DNA from: Onchocerca volvulus
Taxonomy: Eukaryota > Nematoda > Chromadorea > Rhabditida > Onchocercidae
Assembly: GCA_000499405.2 (NCBI GenBank)
Contig: HG738138.1
Location: 1,798,001-1,862,000 of the forward strand
Reading direction: 5' to 3'
DNA: 64,000 nt
Shown: in pieces, positions 42,201-51,840 of the stretch
Layout of the letters: the number at the start of each line of letters is the position of its first letter
How positions within the stretch are numbered: position 1 is the stretch's first letter
The notes under the pieces: generated by a model
Told to the model about the DNA's origin: nothing
Database searches by the model: none
What the model saw: the letters and a program-made list of their open reading frames with translations, nothing else
Translations under genes and position numbers: made by a program

Positions 42201-42963
42201 CCAGAAATAGATTCTTCAACAATAATCATCCATTTATCATTTTGATAGTATGAGAAAATGTTTGGAGATAAATAACTTTTAGGATCGGAATAATTTCAAC
42301 AGAATTAAAATTAAAATTTGTTTATCGTTTTCGGAAAGAGAAAAAGTCTAATCGATCTGGTTATTTTAGAATGGTGTTTGGGCATCAATGGTTATCAGTA
42401 TTTTGTGTACCATACCGCTTATCATAATGGGTTCTGCAGCATCATCATTGTATAAAAAAAAACATCCTTATCCGAAATAGTAATTTTTTCCTTATTTTTT
42501 TAAATTAATTATTTGAAATTATTCAATTCTCAGTCTAATTTATTTTTTCAATTAATTTTGAAAGCAGTCATTTAATTTTTCTTCCTTTTTTTTTGTTAGC
42601 ATTGTAAACGAACCAACAAATACCGATGGACAAGAAGCATCAGGCACACTCGTTACCGATTTTTATGATGTCAGAAGTAAACAGCAAAAATTGTAAGTTT
42701 TTTCGTGAATCACCCACAAAATTGTATCAAATTTCGTCAAAAAAAAACATTGTCGATTTCAGAATGGTATAATTTATCGGCAATAAATTTTTTTTTTCTT
42801 TTTGTATAATCTTTGAAAGAAGTTTAATTTTGAAATCCAACTTTTTTTTTTGCAAAATACTTAAATTATCTACTTCTTTTTTTTCTAATTTTGCAGGACA
42901 CATCCAAATACTTGCACGATGTATTTTGGTTATCCGCCACCCTATTTGAGAACAAGAAGTTGA
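33280..42963 (+). CDS. Prominin (CD133 family) pentaspan membrane protein
   Basis: A five-span glycoprotein of plasma-membrane protrusions; family members bind cholesterol and shape microvilli, cilia and photoreceptor discs. Exons: 33280-33383, 33984-34174, 34442-34515, 34933-35135, 35536-35656, 36102-36249, 36775-36998, 37275-37413, 37608-37758, 37975-38124, 39037-39172, 39381-39719, 39912-40037, 40477-40713, 41615-41704, 42370-42449, 42600-42692, 42897-42963 (2673 nt, 890 aa; human prominin-1 is about 865). TM1 is about 130-152 (WWIVLGTLIVITTVLF), then a Cys-rich loop (KCC...DCCKR). TM2 is 178-201, followed by a large helical loop of about 250 aa; TM3 is about 453-477 and TM4 about 499-524. 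A second large loop precedes TM5 (about 812-836, GVWASMVISILCTIPLIIMG). SCIPLFNIVKRTRAALCQAF before TM5 matches the SCKPVATALD...LC segment of vertebrate prominins. Intron 1 has a GC donor (AG|GCAAGT). No signal peptide is encoded in the modelled first exon, so the 5' end may be incomplete. Confidence 0.9.
42450..42480 (+). other. Alternative prominin C-terminus by intron retention
   Basis: If the GTATAA donor at 42450 is not used, the frame continues directly after TM5 as SLYKKKHPYPK and stops at TAG 42478-42480, giving a very short basic tail. If it is used, the protein gains a longer tail of about 50 aa ending in GYPPPYLRTRS. Both readings are open and phase-correct. Confidence 0.45.
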
Positions 42964-45900
42964 TAAACAGGATGAAAATATCGGATAATATTGTCTGACG
43001 AAGTCGTTCCTTGTATTTTAGGAATATACGATGATGGGTTGTTAATTTTTGGAAATATTATGCTTTGTGTTCCAATTTGAACTCAGAAAAATCAACATTT
43101 GATAAATTGATGATAATTTATTTCATCGTTTTTAATCGAATATTATATATTAATTAAAAGATGCAATTTCTTATCGCTGCATATTTGTCCAACAGTTAAA
43201 ATTGTCGCATTAAGTTAATTTATTGAATTAAAAAGTTTTTTTTACAAATATTCTAGCGATATTTCGAGAATTAAGAATATATATTTGTCATAACAAATGT
43301 TCATTATCATTATGTTGCATTAAAAAAAAAAAAAAATTATTCTTTTATCATGTAATAAATAATGTGTAATAATTTCATTTTTTTTTCTTTTTTTTTTGCT
43401 ATTAAATATGTTTGATATTAATAATAATCAACAATCATGAATCATTCATACTAAATTTATCATATTTATATTTAAGAGAAATGAAGAATCAAGTAATTTC
43501 AATCAATTTCAAATCCATTTAATTTTCTGCAATCTTTGTAATTTCCAATCAAAATTGAATAAATTAATTAACTGTGACCATGCCAATTAGCATTAATTAC
43601 TAAAGTAATCATAAGTTAATTTATGCATATGGTGTATAAACTTATTTTCACTTTAATTTGTCCACAATTAGAACAAAATATTACGTTTTTCCATCATCTA
43701 TCACGATATTTTAAATATTTTAAACTTTTTTAAAAAAATTTTTTGATACCGCTTTATTGCTTTTGAATCGTTTCTATTTCGGAAAATATCAAAATTAACG
43801 ATGCATTTATTTAAGCTAAAAACAAAATGAAACAAAAGATGAAGAAAGTAAGATAACAAATGGATTTTGTAAGGAAATATAAGAAAAGGAATAAATGAAT
43901 TTATTCATACATCATTTTCACGCTTCACCAGATGTTCCGGATAAGACGGAAAGGAGGAATTTCTTCTTTTTTTTTTTTTTTTTAATTTCGATATCGTTCA
44001 AATTCGAAACTTCAAGAATATAATTTAAAAAGTGAACAAATTGATTCTCTCATATTTCATTTTTCTATTATTCATCTTATCAATTTTTTACAACATTAAA
44101 CATAAGAAAAAGATCTTTTTTTTTCTTTTTTTTTTTTTTTGACTGGAAAGTTTTGTTATCAAAAAAATATATAATAAATTTTTTGTAAATCTGCCAAAAA
44201 AAAAGGAAAAACAATCAAAATAATATAAATTTTTGAGCAAATATATATATATGAATGATGACTATACTTTTATATACAAGAATTCCAGAAATTTGTTAAA
44301 AAAAATATTTTGTGAAATATTTCACAATTCTTTTTCTTTTCTTTTTTTTGTTTTTTTGGCCTTCTCCCCGCTTTTCAATTATTCAATTATTATTGCAATC
44401 AAAAGATTCAGTTAACCTTAGGATTGTCAAAAAAGAAAAGAAAAAAAAAAAAAAGAATTTCAATACAATGAAAAAGAAATCGAATTTTCTTTTCAATTTT
44501 TCCGAAATAGCAAATAACAAAATTCCATAAAAGAGGAAAAAACTAAAGAAAACGAAGAAGTATGTAAGGAGGCCCGAAAAAATCATCATATCAATTTCTT
44601 TTCATTTTCCTCTCTTTTCCTCCTTTCCTTTTCCTTTGCCTTCCTTCCTTCCTTCCTTCGCTTTTTTCATTTTGCTTGCTTTTTTTTTTTCGTATCTTCT
44701 TTTTAAAAAATTTATTGAACAAAAATTCGTCATTTCAAAATGGACAACAGCAGCAAGCTTGCTTGTATATATTTTTATTGAGAGTTTATTTTACTCTCGA
44801 CTCGAATCAATATGAATATCATGTGAAAAATGCTGACATCATACAATACTTTAAACATACCATACAAACAAACACATTAAAAATCTCAATTTGAAGTTTC
44901 TTTTTTTTTTGTTGAAAAATTAGAAGCAGAACGAAAAGACGGAGGAGGCTGAAAAATTGAAACAAACAAACAAAAAAAAAAAAAAGCTATGATGATTCAA
45001 ATGTAGCTACTTTCTAGACTATTTTTACATTTTGCAGTTTTTTTTTTGAAATATTGCTCAGAGAAGACAAAAAAAAAAAAAAAAGCAGGAAAAAAATTGG
45101 GTAAACAAAAAGGAATGGAATGTTTGTTTGTAAAAAGCTTTATTTTGGAATTTATGATTATTTATTAATTTTTTTCTTTTTTTTTTTGAATGAAATTGTT
45201 TTATTTTTATTGATAGAATACATTACGCTAATTAATAATTTAGAAATGATCATTATGAGATAGTTTTTTTTTTTTCAACAATCTTTCATGTCTTATATAT
45301 TTTATCCTAATCCAAATCTTCATATGAAAAATTCTTCGTTATTACAAAAACAAAAAAAACAACAATAGGATATTTTCAAGAGAAAACAATTTTTTCTCGA
45401 TCGAAAAAAAAAAAAAAGCCAATGGAGATGGACTTACATTAGAGAATGATGTTTAAAATCAGTGAGTAAAAGATTGACAAATCATTGACATTTTTCTTTT
45501 CTTTTGGGAAATACTTTACATTTGTAAATGTAAGATTTACGAGAGAAGAGAATTGTAGTATTTCAAAAAAAAAAAAAAAAAAATCAATAAAAATTGAATC
45601 ATTCGGCTAAATTACCAAAAATGAATTTATAGATAGATGGCGTGTCATCATATTTTCCACTCCACATTATCCCGGGAGATTTATGGTACTTTTGAGTGGA
45701 ATGGATAATATTAGCTAAGGTAATGGGAAAAGCTAATTTTTATATCTCTGTAAATTTGTAGAATTTTCTATTTCATAGATTGACTTTGAATGAAATTAAA
45801 TAATTTTTAAAAATAATTATTTTGTACTAATTTATTTGTCCCTAAAATGGGAAAAATAATTACATCTGCAATTATAATACTATTTTAATAAAATTATAAA

Positions 45901-46429
45901 AATTTGCATAGTATTAATTTGATTTTGGGTATATACATCGAGAATAATTATAACCTATAATTAATTTAATTAGCATTAGTATAGAAGGTAAAGCAAAATG
46001 ATGTAATTAGCATATCAGATAATACAACCATTATCATAATCGTTGATTTTTGAGCATTTTAAATTTAAGATTAAGGCTATTTGAATGGATGATGTGATCG
46101 ATTTATTTTGGTTGAATGATCAATACAACTAATCTTTTTAAGAAAAAAAAAAAAAAAAAAGCAAAAAAAAAAGACGAAAACATCGGAAGATTGAACTTTT
46201 TTTTTTTTTCCTTTTGATATTTTCTATTTGCTTTCCTTTCGTCGCGACACTTGTTTTCCGAAAAAACAAAAAAAAAAAAAAAAAAAAAAAGGAAGCAAAA
46301 GAATGAAAATATTGGAGAGAAAAAGCCTTTTTTTAATGAGTTAAGAGAGACAGAAGGAGGAAGATATAATGCCAAGGTGGTGGCGCACAAAAATTCGGCG
46401 GTGGAATGAAAAAAGGATGAGAATCTAAA

Positions 46430-46800
46430 AAGAACCTGAATCTTCGGAGTACGAATATGACAAAAATAATGGAATGAATCGATTGATGATGATGCTGATG
46501 ATGATGATGATAATGATGTCGATATAAAATCCTAAAATCATTTTATCCCTAAATTAGGAGGAATTAGGAAGGAATCCGTCGGAATTCTTTTTCATTTCTA
46601 CCTTCGAATTTTGTGCATTTTCGCAGAATGAACGAATCCGTCAAAAGAACGTGAACATCTGGCGTACGAATATGGCAAAAATTATGAATGAATCGATCGA
46701 TTGCTGATGATGATGATTGGTGATGATAATGATGATGTCCAAAAAATGGGTTTGTTGTAAATTATTATTTTATTCCTAAATTAAGACTTATCGGGATGAT
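46430..46800. repeat. Imperfect ~210-bp tandem duplication with (GAT)n
   Basis: Two blocks about 210 bp apart (46430-46600 and 46645-46800) share, in order, CGTACGAATATG-like (first copy GAGTACGAATATG), CAAAAAT, GAATGAATCGAT, a GATGATGAT run, a TAATGATG-GTC motif and TTTATCC/TTATTCCTAAATTA. Divergence is substantial, so the duplication is old. Confidence 0.65.
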
Positions 46801-47089
46801 GAAATCCATCGAATACAACAAATTTTACGAGGGATGATAACATTCCCTTCCAACTTTTTCTCTTCCAACCTTAACAAACTTTTGCTTTCTTGCCTCGTGA
46901 TATGATATTGTTGTCCCTTATCATAACAGATGGAAGTTGAAAGGAGGAAGGAATGGATGGATGGATGGGGGAGGTTCCTTTTTGATATTTAGAAATAGTT
47001 GGCACGGGCAGACACTGGTTAAAACGCTTTAACGGCGGCGGCATCATTCCTCCTCCGATTTTCTTTCGTCCTGTCTCATCCATTCGGTC

Positions 47090-47270
47090 CTGTCCTGTCC
47101 TGTCCTGTCCTGTCCTGTTCTGTCCTGTTCTGTCCTATCTCATCCTGTCAACATTTCGACCTATCCTATCCCTGTCTCATCCTGTCTTGTCTCGACCTGT
47201 TCTGTCCCATCTCATCCTGTCCTATTTCGACCTGTCTGGTCTCGATCCGTCTCGTTTCGGCCAGTCTCAT
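47090..47270. repeat. Degenerate (CCTGT)n minisatellite
   Basis: A run of perfect TCCTG units (about 47090-47118) decays into TTCTG, TCCTA, CTCATCCTG and TCTCGACCTG variants over the next 150 bp. It lies about 1 kb upstream of the microRNA cluster. Confidence 0.9.
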
Positions 47271-47886
47271 TTTGATATATACGAATCGTTTTTCTATTAT
47301 TGGCTTCGATGGTAGTAGACCACTCCTTCAAATATACATACATATAAATATATAGATGTATGTATGTATCGAAGAACTTGGTAGGTTTAAGAAGGTGACC
47401 GATGTTCGCCTTGCATTACTAATAGTTTTCCATTTGGATTGTGCCCTCGCGCTCTCCCATTCTTTCCCTTATGTGTTACCCTTTGACCCTTTTATTTCGT
47501 AATTAGTAATCAACGCAAGAATCATTTAGTTTTGAAATTAATTTGACCTTCAACAAATTAATCTTATCCGATTTTATGTTATGATCAATCGATCGTTCGA
47601 TCTTCATTTAATGTGATACTCTTTTTAAATGAAGAAATCGGCTTTCTGAAGATTCAATTATCGGGAAGTGAAGTTGCGGAAAGATCGTGAGCGGAGCGCA
47701 ATGGGAGAAGGAGGAAGTGTTGATGATTAAAGTGAGAAGTAGATATATTGTGAGTAAGGTTATCACTTGGAGTAAGACTTCGGGAATTTTGTCTTTCAAG
47801 CGAGAGGAAGGAAAGAGAGGAGAGAAGAATATGGAAGCATCACTGTAGAGAGTAATTGGAGGAAGATGTTGATGAATTGAAAGGGT

Positions 47887-47899
47887 AGGTTAAAGGTCA
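47887..47899 (+). promoter_or_regulatory. Candidate nuclear-receptor DR1 element
   Basis: AGGTTA-A-AGGTCA is a direct repeat of nuclear-receptor half-sites with a 1-bp spacer, 366 bp upstream of the miR-100 hairpin. A second similar match on the minus strand (CCTTTGACCC) lies near 47480. Nuclear receptors such as DAF-12 control let-7-family genes in C. elegans; the connection here is inferred from position only. Confidence 0.3.
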
Positions 47900-48252
47900 A
47901 CCCTTGCACAATAACCGCGCCCACCGCAACGGGTTAGTCAGATGTAGCTGCATTCAGATTGGCTTGAGTAGCATATGGCGAGAGGTCAGATCGAAGATGG
48001 AGCTACTGGTGCTGCAGTGGCGGAAACGACGATGACAACGATGACGATGATGATGATAATGGCTGTGTGTGACACCGGGAGACGGGGTCGTTGGCACGAT
48101 GCGGTACCCGTTGCTATGCTCGACAATTCAATCGTCACCGTTGTCATCGTCACGCCATCGTTGATGATGTTCCTGTACGGAACGGAACGTATGTATATAG
48201 TGACCAGCGGTAATTTTATAGGTATGTGTGTATGTGTGTGTTACCGGTGCGA

Positions 48253-48341
48253 GGTAGCCCGCGGTCAACCCGTAGATCCGAACTTGTGTTGAGGTTTTCT
48301 TTCGAACATGAGCTCGGCACTCGGGTAGACTGCGTGCCACC
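48253..48341 (+). ncRNA. mir-100: miR-100 precursor hairpin
   Basis: The mature 5p arm at 48267-48288 begins AACCCGTAGATCCGAAC and matches animal miR-100 over the whole 22 nt as I know it. By hand folding, 48253-48290 pairs with 48305-48341. The upper stem is ACTTGTGTT against AACATGAG plus CCGA/TCGG, followed by a 5x4 internal loop. Below it ACCCG pairs with CGGGT and the lower stem GGTAGCCCGCGGTC with GACTGCGTGCCACC. The terminal loop is 14 nt. The predicted star strand with a 2-nt overhang is about 48309-48329. It would act post-transcriptionally in an Argonaute complex. It lies 120 nt upstream of the let-7 hairpin and is probably co-transcribed with it. Confidence 0.96.
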
Positions 48342-48460
48342 ATATCATCTCAACCTGTACATACCTGTAATATCCGCACTCTCTTCACTGTATGGTTTTT
48401 TTCTGATCTCGAGAGCACAGTCCCGAGATGTTGCTGACATATTGCACCTGTCGAATGGTT

Positions 48461-48546
48461 GCTTGCTCGATGAGGTAGTAGGTTGTATAGTTATGAGTTG
48501 TATCATATCGGAGAAACTGTCCAGCCTGCTAGCTTGCCGTGCGGGT
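48461..48546 (+). ncRNA. let-7: let-7 precursor hairpin
   Basis: The mature 5p arm at 48471-48492 begins TGAGGTAGTAGGTTGTA and matches canonical let-7 over 22 nt. The 3p arm CTGTCCAGCCTGCTAGC (star about 48517-48538) pairs with it over 20 of 22 positions, counting G-U pairs. The lower stem GCTTGCTCG pairs with the region around 48538-48546, with two mismatches. The apical loop is about 22 nt and carries GGAG at 48510-48513 beside the 3p arm, the motif and position recognised by the zinc knuckles of LIN-28 in animal pre-let-7. let-7 promotes late larval and adult cell fates in nematodes by repressing lin-41-type targets. Confidence 0.98.
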
Positions 48547-48668
48547 CCATCACCCGTCTTCGTATTATCCCTCGTCGCTTTACCTGAATTCAACAGACTA
48601 TATTATTTGGTAACTTATGGTCACCTATTATTGATCTGCTAGTTCGATTATTTGCTGATGCTGAGGAT

Positions 48669-48820
48669 GATTCATCGAATGAATCAAGAGGAATATAGGC
48701 CTGTGTATCTCACGAGAAGATCGCTGATGTCGAGAATGATGATTCATCGAGTGAAGCCCGATGAATCAAGAAGAATTGGAAGCCATTGTATCTCACGAGA
48801 AGATCGCAGATTTCTCGATG
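48669..48820. repeat. Tandem duplication downstream of let-7
   Basis: Two copies (about 48669-48740 and 48741-48820) share GATTCATCGA, ATGAATCAAGA and GTATCTCACGAGAAGATCGC in order. The second copy has about 12 extra bases (around GTGAAGCCCGAT). The unit is 72-83 bp and lies about 125 bp 3' of the let-7 hairpin. Confidence 0.85.
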
Positions 48821-48860
48821 ATATTGGAACTTCGAAAACTTTCTGCTTAACTGCCGTATT

Positions 48861-51259
48861 TTAACGGTTTGTGTTAATTATCGAATGCTTACGATAAATG
48901 TATGATGGTTCCACCAATCATTCTCCTCTTTTTCTTATTGATAATGTTATCCCTAATTGATTTTAATCTTCAAGAAGGAATTTGAATGATTGGATTTTTT
49001 TTTTTTTTTTTGAAATTGAATTATTGAAAGAATGAAATTTTCGTTCTGTAAATAAATGGTGGATGACAATTATTGATCCTAAATTCAATGATATGGGAAA
49101 GGAAGGAAGAGAGGAGGTAATTCTTCTTTTTTTAAATTGATTAATAAACGGCAGGTGTTCGTCGTGGAATTAATTTTTAGGTACCAAGTCGTTCATCTGG
49201 CAACAGATTGATGTCATAATTCTTTCAAATTCATTTTACCTGTTAGCTTTATTTGCTCGATTTGATAATTTGAGATAAATCCTTATGTATCAAATCAAAA
49301 ATATGATCATATTAAATGCTCCATCTAATATTAATTGTATCGTTATGACCCGAATAAACATCTCCAGAAGTATGAGTTTTACATAACAATATCATTTCCC
49401 TCCTTATCTCCTCCACCTTGATGAAGCTGACAGTTGAATCAGTTATGTAGAAATGTGTTTCCTCAAAAAATATCCAGCTTTTTTTACAAAAAAAAAAAAA
49501 AGCTTACAATGTCAATTCTTCATCTGTTTGCGTTTCCGGATTCGCAACATATAGATATGTCGTAAAGTGCATGTTAGTTGCGACATCATTCCATGATGAT
49601 CATATATTGTATGACCGCAAAACTTTTTACATTGTTATCCATTATTTCTCCACCATTTTTTTTTTTTTTTTTTGCTTCTGTATCTTTCTCTCTTTCCTTT
49701 TTCCTCTTCTGCTAACCTTGAAGAATCCAAAAATTTCTTGTAGAAAATTTCACTGTCAATGTTGCGGGTGAAAAGGAAGGAAAGAGAGCGAATGATCAAT
49801 CGAAGAGTTATATTATAGTGCAAAGTCTGCAAAATTATTGCAATTAAAATTTGAAATGATCCATCGACATTCGACGGTTGACTTGAAATAAATTGTGCTT
49901 TCGAGAATTATCGGGATTATTTAAGCTGGTTCATTTTCCGATCGATGATTCCCAAACATAACTTTATATGACGGATTAATCAATCAGCTGTCAAACTTGA
50001 AGCGTTTAATTTTGAAATAAAAACGTCGAGGCATCTTAATCATAAAATGCCATAAAATGATAATATCTTAACGTCACTATAGCTTCCGGAAATAGTTCCT
50101 AATGTACTTCGACAGATCTTTTGTCATCCCTACAGTACAGCATTTCTCGGATTGTACTATATTTCGGAAGATTGGAATTTGAGTAAGACATAAAATTTTG
50201 ATCGTAATATTGCTTTGTTTATTTCAGAATTTGTTTTCTTTGTTCAATTAATTATTGATAAATTAAGATAAATGATAATTCAGCATTTAAAATACGTTAA
50301 AATAGCCGGAAGAGTATGATGTATCGTTGATAAGAATTTCAATGAAATTAATCAATAATTGTTAATATTATTGATAGGATATTAACTAACTGATACACAT
50401 ATCATTCAGCAACAACAACAACCGATCTCTGAAATAAGTGTCCTTGAAGGAAAGATATTAATGCCGCCGTCTACAACATGAGATACCATATTCATTTAAT
50501 AGGTTTTTTTTTCTTTTTTTTTTTTTTTTTTTTTAAATTTACGAAATCAACTTAAGTCGGAATTTCTCAAAGTCAATTTTGTTTGAAATTTCAGCTATAG
50601 TTCTAATTTTACCAGTTTTTCGTTTTTTTTTTTTTTTTTTTTTTAATGATGTTTTCAATGGATAAAATTGAAACAATCATATAATATTATACTACACAAT
50701 TTTTAATTTTTTTTTTTTTTTTTCAAAATTCTGTACTTCTCTTTGCCACCTGTTTTCAGTAATTATTCAAATATATAGTCTAATTAATTATTGTAACTTT
50801 CAATTTAAATTTTCATCAGTTTTATTTAACGAACAATTCAAAAATATCATTCTAGAACTAAGCAGTTATATTTCAAACTTTGAATTGAAAAACGCTTTTT
50901 TTTTATTTGCTTTCTTAATTTAGATCAAGCAATCTTATATTTGTCTTTTGTTTTTTATTATTGGGGTCAGTTTTACATTTCTACATTATTTGACCAGAAA
51001 TAAATTGGAAAAATTTTTCTTGATTATATTGTGAAAAAAAAAAAAAAAAATCGGTCAATTCTAAATGAGTAAAGTACAGTTTCTTAATCATAACAATGCA
51101 TTTTTAAAGAGCCTATATAATATGCCAACAAATAATCCCAAAAAAAAAATTGAGGTTAATTCAAAAATTTCTGAAATTAAGCATTTTTCAATAAATGACT
51201 AAATGTCAAATGATACTTGGCTAATATCAATGTGAAATCAGATCATATATATATATATT
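48861..51259. other. Intergenic 3' of the microRNA cluster
   Basis: AT-rich intergenic DNA with long poly(T) runs (48998-49011, 49657-49673, 50516-50534, 50623-50643, 50707-50723). No coding or RNA gene was recognised. I looked for a mir-125/lin-4-like mature sequence (TCCCTGAGA) downstream of let-7, where the ancestral animal cluster would place it, and saw none here. Confidence 0.5.
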
Positions 51260-51280
51260 TTTTTATCCCTGCAAAAGAAG

Positions 51281-51490
51281 ATGAAACTTTTTCAAGTGAA
51301 TACGATTAGATTCCAGCCTGATACACAGACTAACTACTTCGAAGTGATTCTTAGATATGATTGCAAGTACTTGTCCAGAATCATAGCTTCAAATATTGCT
51401 TTTCATGCTATATGTCTTTTGATTTTAATTCTTATGACTGTGATATTTGGTGGTATTTTTTATGACTTCATCAAATCTGCAAAAGTGTAG
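51281..51490 (+). CDS. Hypothetical small single-span membrane protein or exon
   Basis: A 69-codon frame starting at ATG 51281: MKLFQVNTIRFQPDTQ..., polar residues, then a strong hydrophobic segment at about residues 38-60 (ASNIAFHAICLLILILMTVI) and a short tail FYDFIKSAKV before TAG. Codon variety and residue mix (Y, D, C, R, Q, P) are better than the surrounding AT-driven frames. No homologue recognised. It is part of a coding-like island that continues to about 51840. Confidence 0.3.
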   Translation: MKLFQVNTIRFQPDTQTNYFEVILRYDCKYLSRIIASNIAFHAICLLILILMTVIFGGIFYDFIKSAKV

Positions 51491-51840
51491 ATGTCAATTC
51501 ATCCAGAATCTTTCACGATTCAAAGTTAGCGTCACAACGAATGAAAAGACTATTTTCGTTGGCTTTCAATTTCCTTGATGTAAAATATGGTCTAAAAGTT
51601 AAAGGATTCTGGTTCTCTGGAATTCTCTTAAATGGTAAAAATATTTGTCCCGTAATATTTCATTTCAGGTCTCTTGAAGTGTATCCGGTAATTCACCCAT
51701 GAAATCTACGGTTATTATTCCTACGAAACCAGAATCCAGGACAGCAAGGCAATTTGATGATATGTCAAAATCAACTTTTTCATTTACTTCACAGGATTCC
51801 ATTGTTCTGCAGATTCAAAAGCATTGATGATTGCAAAGGC
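51491..51840. pseudogene. Coding-like island, strand uncertain
   Basis: All three + frames stay open for 35-75 codons in turn, for example a frame with RFKVSVTTNEKTIFVGFQFP, another with LFSLAFNFLDVKYGLKVKGF, and 51701 onward with MKSTVIIPTKPESRTARQFD. The minus strand also has an attractive 47-codon frame (about 51671-51808) that follows a CTGCAG acceptor and reads ESCEVNEKVDFDISSNCLAV then FVGIITVDFMGELPDTLQET. I cannot join either set into a clean gene. A decayed gene or mobile-element fragment is possible. Confidence 0.25.

Larger units (their letters stand above)
42964..47886. other. Intergenic between prominin and microRNA cluster
   Basis: Prominin 3' UTR followed by low-complexity DNA, with long poly(A)/poly(T) runs (for example 43967-43983, 45566-45583, 46270-46290) and a (CCTT)n tract at 44641-44658. 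Open frames at 44233-44894 and 46103-46390 are poly(Lys)/poly(Phe) artefacts. From about 46400 the sequence becomes less AT-rich and holds the degenerate repeats listed separately. Confidence 0.5.
47887..48860 (+). other. Putative primary transcript region of the miR-100/let-7 cluster
   Basis: An approximately 1-kb block around the two hairpins has markedly higher GC content than the rest of the window, on both sides of the precursors. All three + frames contain open stretches (for example 47975-48292 and 48226-48642), but they run across the hairpins and resemble no protein. I read them as consequences of base composition in a non-coding primary transcript. Transcript ends are not determinable. 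Confidence 0.5.

Noticed and set aside
48362..48456. Possible third microRNA between miR-100 and let-7 (TACCTGTAATATCCGC resembling miR-10/51 family; TATTGCACCTGTC resembling miR-92; TCCCGAGATG resembling lin-4)
   Set aside because: None has a complementary arm at the right distance; only a 6-bp ATCTCG/CGAGAT foldback is present. Seed changes also break family identity.
47975..48642. Overlapping + strand open frames across the microRNA locus
   Set aside because: They read straight through the miR-100 and let-7 hairpins and resemble no protein; GC-rich sequence simply lacks stop codons.
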